NCBI GenBank assembly: GCA_945957225.1
Contig: CAMFKK010000174.1
Location: 1 to 5,811 of the forward strand
Length of the DNA: 5,811 nt
From: an uncultured Sphingobacteriia bacterium
Lineage (GTDB): Bacteria > Bacteroidota > Bacteroidia > Chitinophagales > Chitinophagaceae
Reading direction: 5' to 3'
The notes under the pieces were generated by a model. The model did no database searches and had not been told where the DNA came from. It saw only the letters and a program-made list of their open reading frames with translations. Every line of letters begins with the position of its first letter. Within the stretch, counting starts at the first letter, position 1. A program made the position numbers and the translations under genes. Below, piece after piece: positions 1 through 5,764 of the stretch.

Positions 1-828
1 GGGTGGAAGACTATTTTCTAAGGGCATCACCAATTGGTATACCGGAGTCAAAACTCCTTTTACGGATTTGTAAATGGTATCACAGAATGGCCTCAATAAA
101 TAAGAGAGGTCTGGTCTTTCAGTAAGCGCAATACCTGCAGCTTCTTCACTAAACAGAAACTTGGCTTCATTCACTCGGTTATAAGGAAAATAGGTTTTGA
201 TTAATTGTCCATGCTCATAAACACTTAACTCATATCCTACGCTGTCTTTATACAAAGGGCTGGTATTAATTTTTGTTTGAACATACTGGTCAGCATAAAA
301 AGGATAAGCACCAATCAGGTCATACTTAGTAGGCTTTGCTTTTTTAATAGTAAAGCTTGTATCATGTAAACTGATTACATATTTTTTGAAATATTTGAGG
401 TTATGTTCATTGCTCCAATCTAATTGAATCTTCACCCTGTCTTTGGCAGTAAGTGTATAATTACTGTTATTGCCAAAAAAGACAATCTCATTGGTTTTTG
501 AATTGTAGCTAGGATATAAGTTTTTGACCGCTGACTTGTAATTGATTTTTTTTAGAAAAGCGCCAGTCTTGGTATAGATGTACAAGTAACCGGCAGCATT
601 GTCCGTGATTAAAAAATATTTCTCCGTTAGTCTTACATTGGCGTATTCATTAAAATCAATCCCTTCAACTGAAGCCAACGGCAGAAACTGAATGCTGTCT
701 ATATAGCTGCTTTGTTTTTGAATTGTGGGGTTCTTAGGGTTCAAATAGATTTTTTCTATTGGTTGCGCTTGAATCAGATTTACCCAAAAAAAAGAACCCA
801 ATAAAATTGCTAAACCACTTTTTTTCAA
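1..828 (-). CDS. 6-bladed beta-propeller family protein, secreted (partial, C-terminus off the left edge)
   Basis: An open frame runs from the left edge to an in-frame stop at 880-882 (minus) and gives 276 codons from the chosen start. No ATG exists between that stop and the signal peptide. I chose TTG at 828 because it gives a compact Sec signal: KK at residues 2-3, a hydrophobic stretch at 5-19, and a cleavage site after IQA (residue 21). TTG at 870 is also in frame and would add 14 residues. The mature part begins with a strand resembling the first blade of Bacteroidota 6-bladed beta-propeller proteins (DUF5128/BF3164-like): YIDSIQFLPL at 42-51, YFLITDNAAGYLYIYTKTGAFLKKI at about 71-95. 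Residues 242-276 carry the family-like pattern RPFCDTIY followed by PVYQLVMPLENSLP. Such proteins are exported, and their ligands are mostly unknown. About the last quarter of a typical protein is missing. The family call is from remembered patterns; I am fairly sure of it, but less sure of the start. Confidence 0.72.
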   Translation of the reverse strand, partial: MKKSGLAILLGSFFWVNLIQAQPIEKIYLNPKNPTIQKQSSYIDSIQFLPLASVEGIDFNEYANVRLTEKYFLITDNAAGYLYIYTKTGAFLKKINYKSAVKNLYPSYNSKTNEIVFFGNNSNYTLTAKDRVKIQLDWSNEHNLKYFKKYVISLHDTSFTIKKAKPTKYDLIGAYPFYADQYVQTKINTSPLYKDSVGYELSVYEHGQLIKTYFPYNRVNEAKFLFSEEAAGIALTERPDLSYLLRPFCDTIYKSVKGVLTPVYQLVMPLENSLPP

Positions 829-905
829 AAAGAAGCAGGATAAAAAACTAGGAAGAATAGGATTGGACAAAAGATTTTGTTAGTTGGTTATTTCTAAACT
901 AACTA

Positions 906-929
906 AAAATAAGTACATATACTTATTTT
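906..929. repeat. perfect 10-bp inverted repeat (possible terminator or operator)
   Basis: The arms AAAATAAGTA (906-915) and TACTTATTTT (920-929) are perfect reverse complements around a CATA loop. The repeat lies about 60 bases beyond the pterin dehydratase stop codon and about 78 bases before the start of the propeller gene, both on the minus strand. Read on the minus strand, the stem is followed by a few more bases rich in T, so it could end the upstream transcript. The stem is almost all A/T, so it is weak as an intrinsic terminator. Its symmetry would also suit a dimeric repressor site. The rest of the 829-989 gap shows no further clear signal. Confidence 0.5.
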
Positions 930-989
930 GAATGATATTTTACATTAAAGGGGGAAAAGGGGTTTTAAAGGCGTGAAATCTTGTAAAAC

Positions 990-1244
990 CTATGATTCAG
1001 ACTTGATTTGTATCAAATCTACCGCTTCCATGAATTTGATGCATTTCTCTGAAACCCTTCCCAGGTCGTGGTCAGTAATAGCAATTTTAACAAGCGAATA
1101 CTCAACCAATAGGCTGGGGTGATGATTTTGCTTTTCTGCTATTTTCATGACTTCATGCACAAATGCCATCACTGCTTTGTAATCTTTAAAGTGAAAAGAT
1201 TTTACTTGTTCGTTGTTTTCTTCTAACCAGTTATTTTGGGACAT
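990..1244 (-). CDS. phhB: Pterin-4a-carbinolamine dehydratase (4a-hydroxytetrahydrobiopterin dehydratase, PCD/DCoH family)
   Basis: This cytoplasmic enzyme family dehydrates 4a-hydroxytetrahydropterin to quinonoid dihydropterin, recycling the cofactor of aromatic amino acid hydroxylases. The 84-residue product shows the family core: a W near the N-terminus (6), FHFKDYKAVMAFVHEV (17-32), the active-site NHHP at 40-43, Y49, LVKI (51-54) and ITDHDLG (56-62), which corresponds to the usual THxxG segment. H41, H42 and H59 are the expected catalytic or structural histidines. It is at the short end of the family (typically about 95-110 residues) and lacks most of the N-terminal lead, as many Bacteroidota versions do. 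It starts 11 bases after the DUF2071 stop, so the two are probably cotranscribed. No hydroxylase gene (phhA) is present in this window, so the real substrate is unproven. The ATG at 1244 fits the domain start; no Shine-Dalgarno is seen. Confidence 0.88.
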   Translation of the reverse strand: MSQNNWLEENNEQVKSFHFKDYKAVMAFVHEVMKIAEKQNHHPSLLVEYSLVKIAITDHDLGRVSEKCIKFMEAVDLIQIKSES

Positions 1245-1255
1245 TTGGTTTCAGT

Positions 1256-2002
1256 TTAAAATTTAATAATCGGTGCTGAAGTAAATGTTTCTCTTTTCCA
1301 ATTGACTGATACAGGGGAACCTTCAGCAAGGAAAATGCTATCTGGTTGCTGATGGTTTAATCCAGCAAAAGAGCTTCCATACATATCTCCAAATTCACAA
1401 TCTACTGATGCATTTAGTAATTGATTGGTCTGCCAACTTGGATGATTAATTCTATAGGACTGTGTTGTTTGTTGGTCAATTTTTGTAAATCCAAAATAGC
1501 GTTCAAAAATAAATGCCTCCATACTGCCTTTCTCTATCTTTTGTTTCTCTGTTTGGGCTGTAACATTGATAGAATTCCATCTATGATTCATTTTCCAGGC
1601 GTAACCTATTTTTTTAGCATCAGTTATTTCAATACTATGTTTGGTTGGAATGGATTTATAATGCTCTTTATATAGTTTGTTAGCTATGGACGCCACAATT
1701 TTAAAGGGAACTGTTTCATTGATAAAAACAACGCCTCTTTGTACTTTACTACCGATGGTTCTTTTTACATAAAATCGGAGGTTTACCTCTTCAAAGGATC
1801 CAAAAAAGGGAATGGGACATCCAAATAAACTGGTTTTTAAAAACATAAAACCAACAAGACTTACATAGGCTTTTTCATGGTACAAGTCTAGTTCAATGCC
1901 ATTGGGTAAGAGCGGTCTTAAAATTTCAGAATCAACTGAATAATTGGCCATGATTAAATTCTCCCAATTGGCCTTTAAAAAAGTATGTACCATGTTCATC
2001 AA
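1256..2002 (-). CDS. DUF2071 (YqjF-like) family protein
   Basis: The 248-residue product matches the DUF2071 family, which has an acetoacetate decarboxylase-like fold and no established reaction. Visible family signatures are the N-terminal FLKANWENLIMANY (8-21), LLPNGIELDLY (31-41), the strongly typical KAYVSLVGFMF (44-54), EEVNLRFYV (71-79) and RGVVFINETVP (89-99). Further on are FERYFGF, YRINHPSW, and FLAEGSPVSVNW near the C-terminus. There is no signal peptide or membrane segment, so it should be cytoplasmic. The length is normal for the family. The start has three candidate ATGs (residues 1, 2 and 4); M4 (1993) lies closest to the conserved region, but the first ATG is kept. It leads the unit with the pterin dehydratase. 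The 128-base gap upstream is shared with the divergent cyclophilin-like gene. No recognised promoter box was found there. The family call is firm, the function is unknown. Confidence 0.88.
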   Translation of the reverse strand: MMNMVHTFLKANWENLIMANYSVDSEILRPLLPNGIELDLYHEKAYVSLVGFMFLKTSLFGCPIPFFGSFEEVNLRFYVKRTIGSKVQRGVVFINETVPFKIVASIANKLYKEHYKSIPTKHSIEITDAKKIGYAWKMNHRWNSINVTAQTEKQKIEKGSMEAFIFERYFGFTKIDQQTTQSYRINHPSWQTNQLLNASVDCEFGDMYGSSFAGLNHQQPDSIFLAEGSPVSVNWKRETFTSAPIIKF

Positions 2003-2130
2003 TTCAGCCTTTAAAACAATTCCTCAGTCATGTCAATTATCATAACAAAGCCTTGGCTCATTTGTTTTAAATTTTGGTCAATACCCTATAATTAGCGAAA
2101 CTTGTTATTGAATGATGCAAATTCACTTGT

Positions 2131-2571
2131 ATGAAACTGCTATGTAGCCTATTGATCTGTTTTCTTTTTGTATATGCGCAAGCGCTTCAACCAAACTTAA
2201 TCAAACCAACTATGGACCCTATTAAAATAAGGATAACAGTTGCAGGTAAAATCTTTACTGCTTCATTAGCCAATAATCAAACTGCGCAGGCATTTAAAAA
2301 CAAATTGCCCTTTGAATTGAAAATGATAGAGTTGAACGGGAATGAAAAATATGCTGATTTGAGTGGACCAATTGTCAACAACTCCTCTAACCCTGGTAAG
2401 ATAAGTATAGGTGACCTAATGTTATACGGAGACCAAACCCTGGTTGTATTCTACAAGTCTTTTTCTACACCTTATAGTTATACCAATATTGGAAAAATAG
2501 ATGACGTTGCAGGATTGGCTGCTGCGTTGGGTGTTGGAAATATTAGTGTAAAATTTGAATTAATCAACTAA
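2131..2571 (+). CDS. Cyclophilin-like fold protein, exported
   Basis: The 146-residue product has a Sec signal at residues 1-18 (a K at 2, hydrophobic core 3-15, AQA before the cut). Then follows a cyclophilin-like domain (the type called cyclophilin-like family in Pfam) beginning at about residue 31. Signatures are KIRITVAGKIFTASL (32-46), TAQAFKNKLPFEL (51-63), ELNGNEKYADL (67-77), GKISIGDLMLYG (89-100), LVVFYKSFSTPYSYTNIGKI (104-123), and a closing AGLAAALG segment. Many relatives act in the cytosol. M28 in this protein sits just before the domain and could be a second start, giving a form without a signal. Cysteines at residues 5 and 10 of the signal do not fit a lipobox (LLIC has isoleucine at -1). 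True cyclophilins are peptidyl-prolyl isomerases, but enzyme activity in this family is not established. It is divergent from DUF2071 and converges on the Dabb gene. Confidence 0.82.
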   Translation: MKLLCSLLICFLFVYAQALQPNLIKPTMDPIKIRITVAGKIFTASLANNQTAQAFKNKLPFELKMIELNGNEKYADLSGPIVNNSSNPGKISIGDLMLYGDQTLVVFYKSFSTPYSYTNIGKIDDVAGLAAALGVGNISVKFELIN

Positions 2572-2686
2572 GAATCATTCCTTTTTTTTGTAAAAAAGTT
2601 TCAATTCAATTCTCCCAACCAAGCCGCCGGTTCCTGTTTAATAGCTGCACCAATCAAATGCGCTTTTTTCATTTTCATAGAAATGC
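2572..2686. other. convergent intergenic region with T-run
   Basis: Between the cyclophilin-like stop and the Dabb stop, transcription from both sides converges. An 8-base T run at 2582-2589 followed by TAAAAAAG can form only a weak A/T stem, and I see no GC-rich hairpin before it, so an intrinsic terminator is not proven. Most of the remainder is covered by a possible 25-codon minus-strand ORF listed separately. Confidence 0.4.
2601..2678 (-). CDS. possible small protein, 25 residues, unknown
   Basis: A short minus-strand ORF starts with ATG at 2678 (or the second ATG two codons later at 2672) and ends at TGA 2601-2603. The product is K-rich at its N-terminus (MKMKKAHLIG), then has GAAIKQEPAAWLGEL before the stop. 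It lies 8 bases downstream of the Dabb stop codon and in the same direction, so it could be a fourth member of that cluster. It is richer in G/C than the flanking spacers, with ordinary-looking codons. No family is recognised. At 25 codons chance is a real alternative, and so is a decayed fragment of a longer gene. Confidence 0.25.
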   Translation of the reverse strand: MKMKKAHLIGAAIKQEPAAWLGELN

Positions 2687-3070
2687 TTATAAATGTTTGG
2701 TCCAATAATCAAACACGGTTACTGCCGTTGGCGATGGTTTGAGTGAAGCCACAAATGCTTTATGGGCCGGATGAATTAAATAAGCGTCTCTATCTGCTTC
2801 ACTAGTGAATGACAATAAAAAACAATGGGTCAATCCTTTATTCAGGTTTTCAGGACTATTATTGATGCCGTATTCAAAGGCTTTGATCAAGTTTATTTTG
2901 CCAGGCAATGCTTTAAAGGCGTCAATTACTTTATTTACTGAATTGCTATCGGTTCCTTTATCCCAGCCAAACATGACCACATGTCTGAGTATAGGTTGCT
3001 GCATTTTTTGGGCTTTTAGAATGTTAGTACTTATCAAGAGGAATAAGGAAAAGATGAATATTTTTTTCAT
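2687..3070 (-). CDS. Exported Dabb (stress-responsive alpha/beta-barrel) domain protein
   Basis: Dabb proteins are small dimeric alpha/beta-barrel proteins related to the EthD and antibiotic-monooxygenase-like ferredoxin folds; most have no defined reaction. From the start at 3070 the product has 127 residues: a Sec signal MKKIFIFSLFLLISTNILKA (1-20), then ILRHVVMFGW (27-36), the typical opening strand of Dabb. Next come a helix with KVIDAFKALPGKI (47-59), FLLSFTSEADRDAYLIHPAHKAFV (about 84-107, with the characteristic HPxH at 100-103) and the final VFDYW (119-123). An ATG at 3094 would add eight residues ahead of the KK motif and abut the S10 stop exactly. I prefer 3070 because it gives a normal signal peptide. 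It is the last recognised gene of the Tat/S10/Dabb cluster, with a 24-base gap to the S10 gene. Exported Dabb proteins are less common than cytosolic ones. Confidence 0.85.
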   Translation of the reverse strand: MKKIFIFSLFLLISTNILKAQKMQQPILRHVVMFGWDKGTDSNSVNKVIDAFKALPGKINLIKAFEYGINNSPENLNKGLTHCFLLSFTSEADRDAYLIHPAHKAFVASLKPSPTAVTVFDYWTKHL

Positions 3071-3094
3071 GATGGAATTTTTGAAATGAATCAT

Positions 3095-4663
3095 TTAGTA
3101 TTTCGCCGGCTGATCCGCTTTTGGCAATGTCTTCTTAATAAAATTGCGCAAGCTTTGGTTGCTGCTCTCTAGGTCTGGTTTGCGCAGGTACATCATGTGT
3201 CCACTGCGGTATCCTTCCCAACTCAATCTGTCTTTAAGTTTGCCGCTTGGGTCCATTTGCCACATGCTGTATTTACCGTTGAAATAATCACAAGCACCAT
3301 CGTAATAACCGGATTGAATTAATACGTGCATATAAGGATTCTCAGCCATAGCTAGTCTTAGGTTCTCACCACTTTTGTCTCCGGTTCTGTCCCAGGGATT
3401 TACTGGGCCAAACATATAGTAACGCAAATCGGTTTTGTATTTTAACTCTTCTCTTAAATACATATTAATGGCGGGAGTAAAGGAATGCAACCAAGAAGTA
3501 AGCTCGGAATTATAGTCTGGTGCTTCACCTGCGTCCTTGCCATCAATACCCTTGTATCTTGAATCTAATCGGCCTACGGTATAGCCTTTATCGCGCAGCA
3601 ATTCTTTCCAAAACAAATTGGTAGAAACGTTCAAGTTATTTTGCAACCACACTTTTTCTGCAATACCAGAATAGCGCGCCATTTTAGCGGCAATCTCATT
3701 GCGTTTGGCTTCTTCTAAGAATCCACCTTTTGAGATGGCAGGAATGAGTTCATTAATGGTAAACTGCTCCACTTCTGGAAGCATGGCCGTCAGGTCTTTT
3801 TTCTGTAAGTCTGCTGGTAATGCTTTGTGGTACCAAGCAGTTGCTGCATAATAGGGTAAGCGTAGTGCAATTTCAACGGGGCCTGCTCTTTCTATTCCCA
3901 GATTGGTGGGAGACACCAAGACCACTCCGTTAATATACATCCAATGGGTATTTTGCAATTCCAAGGCCATGGCCGATACCCTTCCTGTTCCATAACTCTC
4001 ACCAATCAAATATTTTGGCGATGCCCATCTATTCATTCTAGAAACAAAAGTATTTACCCACTCAGAGAGGTATTTTACATCGGCCTTAACGCCAAAAAAA
4101 CGGCTGGTGGGAATGTCTTTGCTCACGGGTCTAGAAAATCCAGTGTTCACAGGATCTACATACACTATATCTGCCACATCCAAAATTGACTGAGCATTAT
4201 CATGCAATCCATAGGGTTGCAATGGATAACCTTCATCGTCTACATTCAAAACTCTTGGTCCGGTATAGCCAAGTTCCATCCAAACAGAAGGAGTGCCCGG
4301 GCCTCCGTTAAAAGAAATGACCAAGGGCCTGCTTGCGCGATCCTTAACATCTGAGCGCTCATAATAAGTAAAGAACACCCCAGCCTGTACCTTGCCATCC
4401 TCATCCCAAACAGGCATCATGCCTGTGACGGTTTTATATGGAACCTTGGTTCCCTTAATGCTTACTTCATGTTCACTAGTAACGGTCTGGTCTGGGTTAA
4501 AGGGAATATTATAAGCAGCAGTTTTGGCGTCCTGTGCTGTTGCAGGGGCCGCAGGTGTTGCGGTTCCTGATGCTGGTGCGCCACCGTTGCCACGGCCTTG
4601 GCCTTGTGCTATTAAACCTGTTGCTATGGACAATGCCAAAGCCGAAAAGAGCATTTTCTTCAT
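3095..4663 (-). CDS. Secreted serine carboxypeptidase-like protein, peptidase family S10
   Basis: S10 enzymes cleave C-terminal residues from peptides using a Ser-Asp-His triad on an alpha/beta-hydrolase fold. The 522-residue product has a Sec signal (1-19, cut after LIA), then a low-complexity linker rich in G, A, T and P (21-48). The catalytic domain runs from about residue 50. It shows the oxyanion-hole motif FNGGPG (118-123), the pattern VYVDPVNTGFS (167-177) and the nucleophile elbow GESYG with S223. D455 in SGYYDG and H489 in SGHMMY complete the likely triad, so it should be active. Length agrees with bacterial S10 members of 450-530 residues. The likely site of action is the periplasm or outside the cell. 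It starts 33 bases after the Tat-protein stop and ends 24 bases before the Dabb start, suggesting one transcript. The real substrate is unknown. The ATG at 4663 gives the natural signal start. Confidence 0.93.
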   Translation of the reverse strand: MKKMLFSALALSIATGLIAQGQGRGNGGAPASGTATPAAPATAQDAKTAAYNIPFNPDQTVTSEHEVSIKGTKVPYKTVTGMMPVWDEDGKVQAGVFFTYYERSDVKDRASRPLVISFNGGPGTPSVWMELGYTGPRVLNVDDEGYPLQPYGLHDNAQSILDVADIVYVDPVNTGFSRPVSKDIPTSRFFGVKADVKYLSEWVNTFVSRMNRWASPKYLIGESYGTGRVSAMALELQNTHWMYINGVVLVSPTNLGIERAGPVEIALRLPYYAATAWYHKALPADLQKKDLTAMLPEVEQFTINELIPAISKGGFLEEAKRNEIAAKMARYSGIAEKVWLQNNLNVSTNLFWKELLRDKGYTVGRLDSRYKGIDGKDAGEAPDYNSELTSWLHSFTPAINMYLREELKYKTDLRYYMFGPVNPWDRTGDKSGENLRLAMAENPYMHVLIQSGYYDGACDYFNGKYSMWQMDPSGKLKDRLSWEGYRSGHMMYLRKPDLESSNQSLRNFIKKTLPKADQPAKY

Positions 4664-4696
4664 GCGTTAATTTTGTATGATTGATTTGAAAACTAT

Positions 4697-5374
4697 TTAA
4701 CCTGCATAAATATAACCACAACCATGTTCTTGCGCGCGTCCTAAAGCCCAAACACCGGAAGGGACCAATTGTATTTCTGGCAATAAATGATTGATCCATT
4801 CTGTATAAACCTCAGCTGGGTCAAGTTTCATTTTTGCAGCAAATGTTTTAGATAATTTTTTAGTGGCCAGATCACAAACACAGAATAACGCACCCCTTGC
4901 TTGTAATTTTTTAATGCCATCTACTTCGGGTAAAGGAAAATCCCCTTCTTTGGGTTCGTAATATAAATTTCGAATACTAGGTTTCTGTGTTAGAGAATCG
5001 TTGATTTTAAACATAGCACCAAACTCATACTTTTCCCAAATATAATTGTCATATGCCATGCCAGTGGCACCATGTCTTAGGACGGTCATAGCTGTTATTT
5101 CAGTATCCTTTGAACCTGTTTGATTATTAGATGCATAATAGGCCCAGTTCCAAATAATCGGCAATCCGCTATTCGGATTGGCACCATCGTACACTATTCG
5201 GTGTTTGCCCTTGATTTTTTTAAACCAATCCTCTGCACCATCTAGTTGATTTGGAAAAAACCGTTTGTCATTGGCATATAGTGGATTGTTTAAAATAGAC
5301 AAACTGCTGGCTGTTACACCCATTGCCATGGCACTGATGAATTTTCTGCGGGTATTAGACGAGAAGTCTTCCAT
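4697..5374 (-). CDS. Twin-arginine signal protein, probable DsrE-like fold, function unknown
   Basis: From ATG at 5374 the product has 225 residues. A twin-arginine signal is clear: TRRKFI with R9-R10, then a hydrophobic stretch MAMGVTASSLSIL (16-28) and a likely cut after LYA (34). The open frame extends to ATG 5473, but the extra 33 residues would bury the Tat motif and run through the shared promoter gap, so the internal start is chosen. The mature part resembles exported DsrE/DsrF-like proteins: HRIVYDGA (58-65), the segment MTVLRHGATGMAYDNYIWEKY (96-116), KLQARGALFCVCDLA (156-170), and PSGVWALGRAQEHGCGYIYAG at the end. It holds a CxC pair (C165, C167) and C219, which may be redox- or metal-active. 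The assignment rests on memory of similar uncharacterised proteins. It leads the cluster with S10 and Dabb. Confidence 0.65.
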   Translation of the reverse strand: MEDFSSNTRRKFISAMAMGVTASSLSILNNPLYANDKRFFPNQLDGAEDWFKKIKGKHRIVYDGANPNSGLPIIWNWAYYASNNQTGSKDTEITAMTVLRHGATGMAYDNYIWEKYEFGAMFKINDSLTQKPSIRNLYYEPKEGDFPLPEVDGIKKLQARGALFCVCDLATKKLSKTFAAKMKLDPAEVYTEWINHLLPEIQLVPSGVWALGRAQEHGCGYIYAG

Positions 5375-5456
5375 CTGATTTATTTTATCTTTAAAATAAT
5401 CATTCTTTCTAAAAAAAGGATAAATAGTTCCCAATATCCTTTTTTTATATTCTTTG

Positions 5457-5464
5457 TACATTTG
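5457..5464 (+). promoter_or_regulatory. candidate Bacteroidota -7 promoter box
   Basis: TACATTTG is an exact match to the TAnnTTTG box used by the Bacteroidota primary sigma factor. It ends 14 bases before the ATG at 5479, leaving a very short leader. No TTTG -33 element was seen at the usual distance of about 19-21 bases upstream. It lies in the 104-base gap shared with the divergent Tat-protein gene. Confidence 0.4.
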
Positions 5465-5478
5465 AACAAACACTTCTT

Positions 5479-5764
5479 ATGAATAAGTTATTATTACTTG
5501 GTACACTGTTGGTTTTATTATTTAATCAAGCCAATGCCCAGTGTAAAATAACACAGATTAAAAATGCGGATGGCTCTATGTTTTTGTCTACAGAGAATAG
5601 CCTGATGTATCAGACTTCTAAGAAAAAATTAGTAGAAAGATTGGCAACCGATAATGAAAATTATTTTCTTGAAATTCTCCCAACCCCATTTTTGCCAAAA
5701 CCAGCAGGTTCAAAAGTTAAGAAAGACTTGACTGTAAAACTGAGTAATCAGAAATCCTATACCC
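5479..5764 (+). CDS. Secreted protein of unknown function (partial, cut by sequencing adapter)
   Basis: ATG at 5479 opens a frame that stays open to the window end. Residues 1-20 (MNKLLLLGTLLVLLFNQANA) are a clear Sec signal with ANA before the cut; a cysteine follows at residue 22. The next 75 residues (QCKITQIKNADGSMFLSTEN at 21-40, later LPKPAGSKVKKDLTVKL) match no family I recognise. Only 95 residues (through T95, position 5763) are genomic; from 5765 on the DNA is Illumina Nextera adapter, which translates in frame as VSYTHLRAHET and is not part of the protein. The gene is therefore a 5' fragment of unknown full length. It is divergent from the Tat-protein gene, with a candidate promoter box just upstream. 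Confidence 0.75.

Noticed and set aside
1421..1675. Plus-strand 84-codon ORF
   Set aside because: It lies antisense inside the DUF2071 gene and shows no family pattern.
2003..2130. Promoters for the divergent DUF2071 and cyclophilin-like genes
   Set aside because: TATAAT at about 2089 lacks a properly spaced partner, and no TAnnTTTG box was found on either strand.
2582..2600. Intrinsic terminator in the T-run between the convergent genes
   Set aside because: Only an A/T stem is possible and no GC-rich hairpin precedes the T-run, so it is described within the intergenic entry only.
2805..3089. Plus-strand 94-codon ORF
   Set aside because: Antisense shadow of the Dabb gene, with no domain of its own.
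3944..4189. Plus-strand 81-codon ORF
   Set aside because: Antisense shadow within the S10 peptidase coding region.
4509..4799. Minus-strand 96-codon ORF spanning the S10 start and the Tat-protein end
   Set aside because: Out-of-frame reading over two well-supported genes, with an arginine-rich biased composition and no motif.
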